A stretch of 14,623 bases of DNA from CAZUSO01 sp964622775 (GCA_964622775.1 CAZUSO010000070.1:1-14623), one strand, 5' to 3'; counted from the first letter of the stretch, positions 7,919 to 14,318 are shown. Program-made: numbers and translations. The notes: generated by a model not told the origin, from the sequence alone.

Positions 7919-8452
7919 TTACCATCTCACAAAAACTCCGGCGCTGATGATACCTTTTATACCATATCCCAGCTCCATAAAGCCGCCTGCTTTTTTGCCG
8001 ATGCGAAAACCCAGTGGGTCAATTTGCATGACAGCGCGCAGATTGAAAGATGCGGAGGGAATGGAAGAGTAGATGATTCCACATTCAATTGAGGAGTACA
8101 ATGCGAAGTATCCTCGGTTGATCCAATGATGCCCGAGACCTAATAAGCCTCCGTAGGTATATCTTGCCTGATGGTAACGGCTAAACGGCGGCATGTCTAT
8201 TCTTCCATCCGCAGTGCTGTATTCATAAACAGCGGAGGCAGCGGCTAATAATTTTGGATTAATATTCCAGGTGAAATTGACTTGGTATGTTGGATAAGCC
8301 GTGCTGAAATTCACACCGCCTAAAGAATTTATATGTCTGAAAAAAGTGGAAGGCATCCAGCCTGCACCTCCGGATAATAAAAACCGCTGCGCTTCCGCAT
8401 GAGCAGTCATAAAAAACAAAGTCAGGAAGCCAATTAATATTTTTTTCATCAA
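7919..8452 (-). CDS. Small outer-membrane beta-barrel-like protein with signal peptide
   Basis: I do not recognise a named family. The 177-aa product opens MMKKILIGFLTLFF and ends its signal peptide near AEA-Q (about residue 21), so it is exported. The mature part (about 156 aa) is rich in Gly, Tyr and Phe with alternating strand-like segments (for example YTYGGLLGLG, GFMELGYGIK) and ends in an aromatic residue, GVFVRW, as outer-membrane beta-barrels usually do. The length would suit an eight-stranded barrel. One Cys is in the mature part. The start could be either Met1 or Met2 (8449). It is convergent with polX and divergent from the GNAT gene. No promoter box of the TAnnTTTG type is obvious upstream on the - strand. 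Two + strand frames at 7842-8092 overlap its 3' end and are shadows. Confidence 0.8.
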   Translation of the reverse strand: MMKKILIGFLTLFFMTAHAEAQRFLLSGGAGWMPSTFFRHINSLGGVNFSTAYPTYQVNFTWNINPKLLAAASAVYEYSTADGRIDMPPFSRYHQARYTYGGLLGLGHHWINRGYFALYSSIECGIIYSSIPSASFNLRAVMQIDPLGFRIGKKAGGFMELGYGIKGIISAGVFVRW

Positions 8453-8641
8453 ACAGGTAACTCATGATAAAAGACGATCCGACACTGTGTTAAATTGGTA
8501 TCCGCCGATGGTCTTTATGAACATCAGGAAAATATTGCCGGTACGGCGCAAGTTTTTTCCGCATTGAGCTGCTGTTATCACCACAACAAAATAAGGCATT
8601 AATGTGAAATATTGTTATCCTGTAGAAAAACATTGTATTTT

Positions 8642-8649
8642 TATCTTTG
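8642..8649 (+). promoter_or_regulatory. Candidate -7 box (TATCTTTG), distal
   Basis: Matches TAnnTTTG, 122 nt before the GNAT ATG. It may be a second, upstream promoter or chance. Confidence 0.25.
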
Positions 8650-8718
8650 ACGAAAATCTTCATATTCCATTTTCTGTTTCCTAAAGACGTCCGTGATTAT
8701 TCCATCGCGTAATTTTTG

Positions 8719-8726
8719 TACATTTG
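8719..8726 (+). promoter_or_regulatory. Candidate -7 box for the GNAT gene (TACATTTG)
   Basis: Matches TAnnTTTG and ends 45 nt before the ATG at 8772, the better placed of the two boxes upstream of this gene. Confidence 0.45.
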
Positions 8727-8771
8727 AAACAAAACCATGCAGCTTTTATCATTTAATCATTGGAGTATAAT

Positions 8772-9053
8772 ATGGAAATACAACATCAGTCATCCGGTAT
8801 TAACGGCAAAATATTTATAGAGGCAGATGGCCGTCAGGTAGCGCTGATGGAATATCACCGGGGTGCAGAAAACAAAATCATCATTGATCATACTGAAGTC
8901 GATCCTTCATTAAAAGGTCAGGGTGTCGGTAAAAAATTAGTGGATAAAATGGTAGCCATAGCCCGGGAAGAGCAGGTGAAGATTCTGCCGGTCTGTCCCT
9001 TTGCAAAAGCGACCATGGAAAGAAACCATGCTGAATACGAGGACGTTTTGTAA
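8772..9053 (+). CDS. Mini-GNAT N-acetyltransferase (Acetyltransf_CG / NATD1-like)
   Basis: This 93-aa protein is a single minimal GNAT domain, the usual length for the family. Strands at about residues 13-27 precede the acetyl-CoA binding segment: DHTEVDPSLKGQGVGKKLVD contains the VDPSLKGQGVGKKL core, an R/Q-x-x-G-x-G/A-type pyrophosphate loop. The tail has the family hallmark LPVCPFAK...RN...YEDVL. Acyl-CoA-dependent acetylation of an amine is expected, but the substrate of this subfamily is not established. The start at ATG 8772 is chosen because GGAG lies 6 nt upstream of it (8762-8765), a rare clear Shine-Dalgarno in this window. The alternative TTG at 8760 lies before that site. It converges with the ABC gene whose stop is 36 nt away; I see no clear terminator between them. 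Confidence 0.9.
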   Translation: MEIQHQSSGINGKIFIEADGRQVALMEYHRGAENKIIIDHTEVDPSLKGQGVGKKLVDKMVAIAREEQVKILPVCPFAKATMERNHAEYEDVL

Positions 9054-9089
9054 TACTTGAGCATATTTTGAGATCATCAGCGGGTGGGA

Positions 9090-10913
9090 TCAACTGGCTC
9101 TTTTACCTTCCAGCAGCATGTTCAGGGCATTATCCAGATTACCTGCCGGCACGACTTCTCCGGCATTTACGAAGAAGATTTCATCGGCATTTTCAATCGT
9201 ATTCAGCCGGTGGGCAATAATCACACGCGTGGTGTCTGCCGGGAGCTTCTGCAGGATTTCTTCCAGCAATTGCTCGGTTACCGTGTCAATATTGGCCGTA
9301 GCCTCGTCAAGAATTAAAATCCGGGGCTTGCGCAATATGGCCCGGATAAAAGCAATCAGCTGCTTCTGACCTAAGCTCAATGCATCCGCAGAAGATTGCA
9401 GTTCGGTGTCTAATCCTTTTTCAAACCGCATGAGCAGAGCGCCCAGTCCCGCATCCCGAATATGGTCCGCCAGCGCTTCGGGACTGATATGCTGATACGC
9501 TTCGTTGCCGTACAGGATGTTTTCCCGCAAGGTTCCGGTAAATAAAAACGGATCCTGTAAAATGAAACCAATCTCCCGGCTGCGCTCTGCCTCTGCATAG
9601 CTCCGGATGTCCCGGTTATGCAGCAATACGGTTCCTTCGGTGGGATCATACAGTCGCGCAATGAGCGAGGCTGTTGTAGTCTTGCCGCCACCGGTTGGCC
9701 CTACTAAGGCATAAGTTTTTCCCTGCTTCAAATCAAAATTGATATGATGCAATACTTTTTTTCCACCGGGATATTGAAACGAAACATCCTGAAAACGGAT
9801 TACGGAACCGGGATCGGCAAGGGAAGGAGCGGCCTGAGAAGGCAGTTGCGACATATTGTTTTTCAAATCCAGGATCACGGAAATCCGGTCCCAGGCAGCC
9901 ATCGCGGTCTGATAGCCTGCCCATAGCTCGGCCAGTTGCCGGAGCGGCTGGTAGAAATTTTGCACATAAGCAATAAAGCTGATTAACAGCCCGATGGTGA
10001 AATGGCCACCGGCAATCAGGTAGATGCCGAAGGCCAGCACGATCAGTTGCGCAATATTGGAGAAGAAAGTAAAGACAGGCGTGAAAATACCGTTGGCCAA
10101 TCCCGCTATAACAGATGTTTTATAATTCTGTTCGTTGACCGCATCAAAACGTTTCCGGAAATAATCGCGACGATTAAAGGCAATGATGGTTTTGAAATTG
10201 TGCATGCTTTCCTGCACTTCCGCGCTCAAGCCGCCGGTAGCTTTGAGGCTGGCAGCATTTTTCTTTTTCACCCAGGGAGAAACAAGAAGCACAAAAGCCA
10301 GGATAAATACCGCCGGTACGAGGGATGTGGCGCCCAGTTCGGGATGGATGCTCAATAGAAAAACAGCGGCTCCCGTCATCATAAAGATACTGTCTGCAAA
10401 GCGCATCAGGGACTGGGAAAAAAACTGATTGACCTTGTCCGTATCGTTATTGATGCGGGAGATTAAATCGCCGGATTTATTCTGATTGAAAAAGGCCACC
10501 GGCAATTGCTGCAGCTTGTTGAACACCTCGTTGCGCAAAGCATACAGCATTCGTTGTCCTACGCTACCCATCAACTGGGTTTGCAGGTATTCCGTTCCCG
10601 CCCAGATAATATAGCATACCAGCACAAACCCGGAAAACACCATTAATCCATGTAATTGCCCGGTCTGAATATAATGGTCAATGGCATAGCCAATCAGATA
10701 AGGGGTCAGCATGGTGATGCCGGCATTCAGCACCATCACCAGAAACGCCATCAGTAAATTGCGTTTTTCTCCCTTCATAAACTGCAGCATCTTGCGCATG
10801 GCCTTACGGTTGGAGCCGGTTGTTTCGGCACTGAGATTGTAGTCAATAGTTTCTTCCACCTGAAAAATTTTTTCGGAGCCTTTTTGCCCCGGGTTAAGCA
10901 GCTTCGTATGCAT
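9090..10913 (-). CDS. ABC exporter half-transporter, canonical nucleotide-binding residues but LSLGQ signature
   Basis: The 607-aa product has the exporter layout: a six-helix membrane domain (first helix about residues 53-75) then an ATPase domain. Walker A is GPTGGGKT (405-412), the Q-loop is in FILQDPF, the signature is LSLGQ (512-516), Walker B is ILILDE with catalytic E537, and the switch His is H568 (IIAHRL). All ATP-hydrolysis residues in cis are present; only the signature is altered at its third residue. It overlaps the upstream ABC gene by 20 nt, so the two are translationally coupled and very likely form a heterodimer resembling TM287/288-type multidrug exporters. Its own ATP site pairs with the standard LSGGQ of the partner and should be the hydrolytic site. 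A polar N-terminal extension of about 50 residues precedes the first helix. Substrate (drug, lipid or peptide) cannot be inferred. Confidence 0.93.
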   Translation of the reverse strand: MHTKLLNPGQKGSEKIFQVEETIDYNLSAETTGSNRKAMRKMLQFMKGEKRNLLMAFLVMVLNAGITMLTPYLIGYAIDHYIQTGQLHGLMVFSGFVLVCYIIWAGTEYLQTQLMGSVGQRMLYALRNEVFNKLQQLPVAFFNQNKSGDLISRINNDTDKVNQFFSQSLMRFADSIFMMTGAAVFLLSIHPELGATSLVPAVFILAFVLLVSPWVKKKNAASLKATGGLSAEVQESMHNFKTIIAFNRRDYFRKRFDAVNEQNYKTSVIAGLANGIFTPVFTFFSNIAQLIVLAFGIYLIAGGHFTIGLLISFIAYVQNFYQPLRQLAELWAGYQTAMAAWDRISVILDLKNNMSQLPSQAAPSLADPGSVIRFQDVSFQYPGGKKVLHHINFDLKQGKTYALVGPTGGGKTTTASLIARLYDPTEGTVLLHNRDIRSYAEAERSREIGFILQDPFLFTGTLRENILYGNEAYQHISPEALADHIRDAGLGALLMRFEKGLDTELQSSADALSLGQKQLIAFIRAILRKPRILILDEATANIDTVTEQLLEEILQKLPADTTRVIIAHRLNTIENADEIFFVNAGEVVPAGNLDNALNMLLEGKRAS

Positions 10914-12657
10914 TCATGCTTTGCTGCGACTGATAAATCTGAATGTATTCCGGACAACTTTTCAGCAGGGTATCGTGGGTTCCTGTTGCGATCACTTCAC
11001 CCTCCATTAATAAAACGATTTGTTCATAATCCCGCACCGGCGCCAGGTTTTGCGTTATGGACACGATGGTAATTCCGGGATAATTTTCGGCCACATTGCG
11101 CCAGATCTTTTGCTCCGTGTTCCGGTCCACCCGCGCGGTAAATTCATCCAGCAATAAAATACGAGGCTGCCCTGCCAGAGCACGCGCCAGCATAATGCGT
11201 TGTTTCTGCCCACCCGACAAGCTATTGCCCCGTTCGGAAACCACCGTGTCCAGGCCCCCAGGAAGGGACTGAATAAAATCGTTTAATTCGGCGGTCTGAA
11301 TGGCTTTCTGCAAGGCCGCTTCACTCACTTCGGCGTTGAATGCGATATTTTCCCGAAGGCTCATGTTGAAGATAATGGAATCCTGAAATACCAGCCCGAC
11401 CTGCCGGAGCAATACTTCCTGATCATATTCATCAAGGGGTATATGATCATATTGAATGCTTCCTTCCTGCGGTTTAATCAGGGTGGTAAGCGCGTAAAAC
11501 AATTGGGTCTTCCCGGCTGCTGTCGGACCGATGACGGCATTGCGTGTGCCGGCTTTGACCTGGAAGGAAACCTGTTTCAGAGCCTGTTTTTCACCAAAAG
11601 ACAGCGATAAGTTTTCCACGCTGATGTCGCCGGTAAGCTCTTTTTGAACACTGCCGCCTTCCCGGGTATCCGGCATATCTAAAACCTGGCGGATGCGGCT
11701 GTATGATGCGGATGCCCGTGCAATCACATTGCTCATAATTCCAATAATCAGGATGGGAAAAATGAGGATGGCGATATAGCTGTTGAAAGCGGCGAACTCC
11801 CCTAAGGTCATGCTGCCGGAGATGACAAATCTGCCGCCAAGCGCAAGAACCACCAAGCGGGCGAGGTTGGAGGTAAACACAATGATCGGGATCAGGGTAG
11901 CAAACAAACGCAGAATAGCCAGGCCTAAGTTTTTTGCTTCGCCACTGGCTTCAATGAACTTGCCATACTCCGTAAACTGCGCGTTCAAAACACGGATGAG
12001 CGGGGCACCCAGGATAGCTTCGTTGATCACTTTGTTGAGCTTATCTAATATTTCCTGTGATTTTTTAAAAAGCGCTTTTACGTTTTTAAATACTAAGATA
12101 AATGTGGCTCCAATAATGGGAATCACTAATAACACCAGCAAGCCCAGTTTCCAGTTAATATTAATTAAAAGTACGGATGCCCCGATGATCAGCACAATGG
12201 ACGATACGATGGAAACAATAGCCTGCGATACAAATGTCTTGACGGCATCCACATCCGAGGTGAGATTGGTCAGCAGCTTGTTAGGGTTAGCTTCCCGGAT
12301 ATAGCTGAAGGTTTGCCGCGATATTTTATCGGAAAGCTGTTGCCGGAGATTCCGGGCTACCTTTTCGGAAGCATAAGTCTGCACGATACTTTGCAGGTAG
12401 CTGAATCCTAAGATCAGCATAGTGGCCAAAGAAAAGAACAGGACGATGCTTTTAATCTCAAAATGACCAGCGGAAAAGTCATCAATGCCTTTTTGAATGA
12501 TCTTGGGTATAGCTAAGTTCAGGGCATTGCTCAGGAGGGCAAAGAGCAAAAGACCGGCCAGCAAGCCTTTGTAAGGCTTTAGTACGGCAAAAATATTGGG
12601 CTTGGATGTCTTTTCTAAAGCACCTTTGTCTTTGGGAATTGTTTCTTTCTTTTTCAT
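10894..12657 (-). CDS. ABC exporter half-transporter with degenerate ATP site (H-loop Gln)
   Basis: The 587-aa product has a six-helix exporter domain and an ATPase domain. Walker A reads GPTAAGKTQ (377-385), with Ala in place of the usual Gly after GPT. The signature is a standard LSGGQ (480-484), and Walker B LLLDE has catalytic E505. The H-loop reads SITQNL, so the switch His is Gln536. This site is completed by the LSLGQ of the partner, so it combines two deviations and is likely slow or non-hydrolytic. It is the first gene of the pair, and its TAA lies inside the start of the second gene. I chose ATG 12657 (MKKKET). The longer frame begins with TTG at 12702, and that codon falls within the candidate -7 box, so it would not be transcribed from that promoter. 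Confidence 0.92.
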   Translation of the reverse strand: MKKKETIPKDKGALEKTSKPNIFAVLKPYKGLLAGLLLFALLSNALNLAIPKIIQKGIDDFSAGHFEIKSIVLFFSLATMLILGFSYLQSIVQTYASEKVARNLRQQLSDKISRQTFSYIREANPNKLLTNLTSDVDAVKTFVSQAIVSIVSSIVLIIGASVLLININWKLGLLVLLVIPIIGATFILVFKNVKALFKKSQEILDKLNKVINEAILGAPLIRVLNAQFTEYGKFIEASGEAKNLGLAILRLFATLIPIIVFTSNLARLVVLALGGRFVISGSMTLGEFAAFNSYIAILIFPILIIGIMSNVIARASASYSRIRQVLDMPDTREGGSVQKELTGDISVENLSLSFGEKQALKQVSFQVKAGTRNAVIGPTAAGKTQLFYALTTLIKPQEGSIQYDHIPLDEYDQEVLLRQVGLVFQDSIIFNMSLRENIAFNAEVSEAALQKAIQTAELNDFIQSLPGGLDTVVSERGNSLSGGQKQRIMLARALAGQPRILLLDEFTARVDRNTEQKIWRNVAENYPGITIVSITQNLAPVRDYEQIVLLMEGEVIATGTHDTLLKSCPEYIQIYQSQQSMNAYEAA

Positions 12658-12699
12658 TATCTGCAAAACATTACAGGTCGTTGATCCGTAATCGGGCGG

Positions 12700-12707
12700 C
12701 AAATTTA
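12700..12707 (-). promoter_or_regulatory. Candidate -7 box for the ABC exporter operon (TAAATTTG on - strand)
   Basis: The + strand reads CAAATTTA. The box ends 42 nt before the ATG at 12657 on the - strand. No clear -33 box is seen. Confidence 0.45.
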
Positions 12708-12807
12708 TTGGATTCGGATTCCGGTTATGCTTATTTTTCGGTTAATGCACAAAATACACCTGCAAAAATTCCGGCGAGCCAACACATTTTTTGCTTTATC
12801 AGGGATA

Positions 12808-12836
12808 TTGTTTTTCTTAAAAAAGCCTTACCTTTG
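12808..12836 (+). promoter_or_regulatory. Promoter of the tRNA gene, both Bacteroidetes boxes
   Basis: TTG at 12808-12810, an 18-nt gap, then TACCTTTG at 12829-12836. This is the only promoter in the window matching both elements at normal spacing. Transcription should start near 12842, about 34 nt before the tRNA. Confidence 0.65.
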
Positions 12837-12875
12837 CGAACCTTTTTAATTGTTGTTACCGTAAGGTACGGCAAG

Positions 12876-12949
12876 GGTCCTATAGCTCAGTTGGTTAGAG
12901 CACCTGACTCATAATCAGGGGGTCCATGGTTCAAGCCCATGTGGGACCA
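12876..12949 (+). tRNA. tRNA with CAT anticodon (elongator Met, or Ile2 if lysidine-modified)
   Basis: A full 74-nt cloverleaf can be drawn. The acceptor GGTCCTA (12876-12882) pairs with TGGGACC (12942-12948, one T-G pair), with discriminator A12949. The D-arm GCTC/GAGC follows. The anticodon stem is CCTGA/TCAGG with loop CTCATAA and anticodon CAT at 12910-12912. The variable region is GGGTC and the T-arm is CATGG-TTCAAGC-CCATG. CCA is not encoded. Met and Ile2 cannot be separated with certainty by eye: the C4-G69 and C5-G68 pairs are compatible with TilS recognition. The last three T-stem bases (12939-12941) are the ATG of the GIY-YIG gene. The GGTCC of the acceptor is repeated at 12921-12925, so the 3' part alone can also fold as a hairpin. 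Confidence 0.95.
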
Positions 12950-13208
12950 CATTCCATTCTTTGCCTACATCTTATTTTCCGAATCTACCGACAAGTATTA
13001 TGTCGGTAGCACTCAGGACATTCACAAGCGTCTTGACCGCCATAATAAAAAGCAGATGATTGCTACAAAAGCAGGTGTACCGTGGACAATTGTATGGTTT
13101 GAAATTTTTTATACCCGCGCCGAAGCTTATTCTAAAGAAATGGACATCAAAAAGAAAAAAAGCAGGAAATATATTGAATGGCTGACTGCTTCCCGCGAAG
13201 CTGATTAG
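12939..13208 (+). CDS. Small GIY-YIG nuclease-domain protein, start inside the tRNA
   Basis: The 89-aa product is a single GIY-YIG domain of the UvrC/homing-endonuclease fold, the usual length of the many small proteins of this type in Bacteroidetes. A9-Y10-I11 stands for GIY, and Y21-V22-G23 (in KYYVGST) stands for YIG. R31 and H35 in HKRLDRHN are the conserved helix residues, and E67 in SKEMDIK is the likely metal-binding Glu. It ends with a Lys-rich helix. The domain is complete, so DNA cleavage is plausible; its target is unknown. ATG 12939 is the only usable start: the frame upstream is closed by TAA at 12912-12914 in the anticodon loop, and no later in-frame ATG precedes the GIY motif. 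There is no Shine-Dalgarno. The gene must be transcribed with the tRNA unless there is a hidden promoter. Its TAG (13206-13208) lies in the next tRNA-derived copy. Confidence 0.85.
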   Translation: MWDHIPFFAYILFSESTDKYYVGSTQDIHKRLDRHNKKQMIATKAGVPWTIVWFEIFYTRAEAYSKEMDIKKKKSRKYIEWLTASREAD

Positions 13209-13260
13209 AGCATCCCGATTCTTATCGGGAGGGTCCATGGTTCAAGCCCATGTGGGACCA
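13205..13260 (+). repeat. tRNA 3'-part copy, first remnant
   Basis: It begins with TTAGAGCA, as in the D-arm end of the tRNA at 12895-12902. The anticodon arm is replaced by a perfect 7-bp hairpin TCCCGAT-TCTT-ATCGGGA (13213-13230). From GGGTCC at 13231 onward it is identical to the tRNA variable loop, T-arm and 3' acceptor strand, and stays identical into the next GIY-YIG gene. It has no 5' acceptor or D-arm 5' strand, so it cannot be a tRNA. It carries the stop of the first GIY-YIG gene and the start of the second. Confidence 0.85.
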
Positions 13261-13459
13261 CATTCCATTCTTTGCCTACATCTTANNNNNNNNNNNNNNN
13301 NNNNNNNNNNNNNNNNNNNNNNNNNNNNNNNNNNNNNNNNNNNNNNNNNNNNNNNNNNNNNNNNNNNNNNNNNNNNNNNNNNNNNAAGAAATGGACATCA
13401 AAAAGAAAAAAAGCAGGAAATATATTGAATGGCTGACTGCGTCCCGCGAAGCTGATTAG
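13250..13459 (+). CDS. Second GIY-YIG gene copy, interrupted by an assembly gap
   Basis: The first 12 codons (13250-13285) are identical to the first GIY-YIG gene, and the last 24 codons before TAG (13386-13459) differ from it by one synonymous base (GCT to GCG). The middle is 100 Ns. In the first copy, the segment missing here is 160 nt (12975-13134), so the N length is not the true length. The gene is probably complete in the organism, with the same nuclease fold, but this cannot be seen. It is also possible that further units are collapsed in the gap, in which case these two ends belong to different copies. Confidence 0.65.
   Translation: MWDHIPFFAYILXXXXXXXXXXXXXXXXXXXXXXXXXXXXXXXXXXEMDIKKKKSRKYIEWLTASREAD
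13286..13385. other. Assembly gap of exactly 100 N
   Basis: A run of exactly 100 N is a usual scaffolding placeholder. It falls inside a tandem repeat, which explains why assembly failed. One missing unit interior would be 160 nt; 160 plus any multiple of about 311 would fit extra copies. Confidence 0.95.
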
Positions 13460-13511
13460 AGCATCCCGATTCTTATCGGGAGGATCCATGGTTCAAGCCC
13501 ATGTGGGATCA
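13456..13511 (+). repeat. tRNA 3'-part copy, second remnant, with paired base change
   Basis: It has the same layout as the remnant at 13205-13260, including the identical hairpin TCCCGAT-TCTT-ATCGGGA. It differs at two bases: G13233 is A13484 here, and C13258 is T13509 here. Those two positions pair with each other in the hairpin GGTC...GACC that encloses the T-arm, so the change is compensatory. After CACAT, the flank differs from the other copies and runs to the terminator, so this copy marks the right end of the array. Confidence 0.8.
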
Positions 13512-13520
13512 CATAAAAAT

Positions 13521-13559
13521 CAAGCGGTTATAAAAAAATGTGACTGCTTGTTTGTTTTT
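13521..13559 (+). terminator. Likely terminator of the tRNA/GIY-YIG array
   Basis: CAAGCGGT (13521-13528) pairs with ACTGCTTG (13543-13550) over 8 bp with one G-T pair and a 14-nt loop, followed by TTTGTTTTT. The AT-rich stretch to 13688 holds nothing else that I can identify. Confidence 0.55.
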
Positions 13560-13688
13560 GTTGCAAACAATTTACAAACATTTCTGCTTTCAAAAAAAGC
13601 GTTCACTCATCAAAGAGTCAGTGTTTTATTGCAGCAGTCAAGGTGATTGTATTTTTGAGCTCATGCGGTATTAATCGAACTGATTTGC

Positions 13689-14024
13689 CTATTTCAACTT
13701 ATTTCTTTCTATAAAGCACTTATTCTCATACGGCATTTTTCTAAAAGAAACGGATTTTTCCACCAAATCTATTAGCTCTTTCATGGTAAGGGGAGATAGG
13801 ACAGTCCATACCATTCCCATAGTGCAGCCAAAGTATTTATAATCTTTCTGGTCTAAATAATGTTGCATCCGAATACAAGCTTGTCTATTGTTATCTTCAA
13901 TAAACGAAATCTTATATCGCAACTCACCTGGCAGAAATGAATTTATGTCTATGCTGATATATGGGTTTACATGGTCGGCGAAATTACATTTTGATTTATC
14001 TTCAGGCATTATTGATTTAGTCAT
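13689..14024 (-). CDS. Hypothetical protein, last gene of small operon
   Basis: I do not recognise this 111-aa protein. It has no signal peptide or membrane segment and is a charged, probably cytoplasmic protein. It has a strand-rich N-terminal half (around YISIDINSFLPG and YKISFIE), a middle with four Cys spread over the protein but no metal-binding pair, and a helical C-terminal part (SPLTMKELIDLVEKSV) ending in Lys-rich sequence. Its ATG overlaps the stop of the gene before it by 4 nt (ATGA), which implies translational coupling and makes it a real gene. The region is visibly more AT-rich than the core genes to the left, consistent with recent acquisition. Confidence 0.75.
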   Translation of the reverse strand: MTKSIMPEDKSKCNFADHVNPYISIDINSFLPGELRYKISFIEDNNRQACIRMQHYLDQKDYKYFGCTMGMVWTVLSPLTMKELIDLVEKSVSFRKMPYENKCFIERNKLK

Positions 14025-14302
14025 GATGCTATTATTTTAAAACCATAATTGGCAAATAAATATTTTTTGTTTTTTCTGCTGATGGTTACCGTATCCGTTT
14101 TACGTTCTTTCTGAATGATTTTAATAATTTCTTCATCACTTAGATGACCAATATCTTCTTTGCAGAAAATAGTACTCACGGCGCTTATGCCGTCCCATGC
14201 CCAAAATTCAAACAGCACATCATAATCCCGTATTTTATCCTGTTTTCGTAATAGGGTTTTTGTTTCAGGGTCTTCGGGGATTTGGTCAAACTTGCTTTCC
14301 AT
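14021..14302 (-). CDS. Hypothetical protein, middle gene of small operon
   Basis: I do not recognise this 93-aa protein. It is soluble and charged: an acidic and basic N-terminal helix (about residues 1-25), a central aromatic segment (VLFEFWAWDG, about 29-38), a predicted helix LSDEEIIKIIQKE, and a C-terminal beta-rich end. The segment from SDEEII to its end resembles small regulatory or partner proteins in general shape only. It starts 16 nt after the stop of the SLOG gene and overlaps the following gene by 4 nt, so all three are probably one transcript. Conserved neighbours would be the best clue to its role. Confidence 0.75.
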   Translation of the reverse strand: MESKFDQIPEDPETKTLLRKQDKIRDYDVLFEFWAWDGISAVSTIFCKEDIGHLSDEEIIKIIQKERKTDTVTISRKNKKYLFANYGFKIIAS

Positions 14303-14318
14303 TTTTTACTTTAAGCTT

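Larger units (their letters stand above)
8453..8771. other. Divergent intergenic region
   Basis: About 320 nt separate the - strand outer-membrane gene from the + strand GNAT gene. They hold two TAnnTTTG boxes on the + strand and no gene that I can support. A - strand frame at about 8470-8575 is open for some 35 codons but has no good start and no recognisable product. Confidence 0.4.
12895..13511 (+). mobile_element. Tandem module of tRNA 3' part plus GIY-YIG gene
   Basis: Three copies of the tRNA 3' part (12895-12949, 13205-13260, 13456-13511) flank two copies of a GIY-YIG gene. The unit period is 311 nt, measured from ATG 12939 to ATG 13250. The visible parts of the two genes are identical except for one synonymous base. 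The first copy of the tRNA part belongs to the intact tRNA; the other two lack the tRNA 5' part. This is the layout expected of an element that enters at a tRNA gene and restores its 3' end. Mobility is inference: no transposase or integrase is present, and the nuclease would have to act as the homing function. Confidence 0.5.

Noticed and set aside
7842..8092. Two + strand ORFs of 76 and 72 aa
   Set aside because: They start in the polX terminator hairpin and overlap the 3' end of the - strand outer-membrane gene, which has a signal peptide and a plausible mature sequence.
12606..12914. 102-aa + strand ORF ending in GPIAQLVRAPDS
   Set aside because: It runs antisense through the start of the ABC gene and into the tRNA. 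The last residues are the well-known spurious translation of a tRNA 5' half.
12972..13238. 88-aa - strand ORF opposite the first GIY-YIG gene
   Set aside because: It is antisense to a protein with clear GIY-YIG motifs and is mirrored by a similar shadow at the second copy.
13237..13428. ORF beginning MVQAHVGPHS over the second GIY-YIG copy
   Set aside because: It is an out-of-frame reading of the T-arm and the GIY-YIG gene, carried across the Ns. The frame from 13250 matches the complete first copy.
13205..13511. The two tRNA-like copies as functional tRNAs
   Set aside because: Both lack the 5' acceptor strand and the 5' side of the D-arm, and the anticodon loop is replaced by a 4-nt loop. 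They can only be partial copies.
12895..13511. CRISPR array as an explanation of the direct repeats
   Set aside because: The repeats are tRNA-derived, 55-56 nt long, and are separated by a coding unit of about 255 nt that is itself repeated. CRISPR spacers are short and unique.
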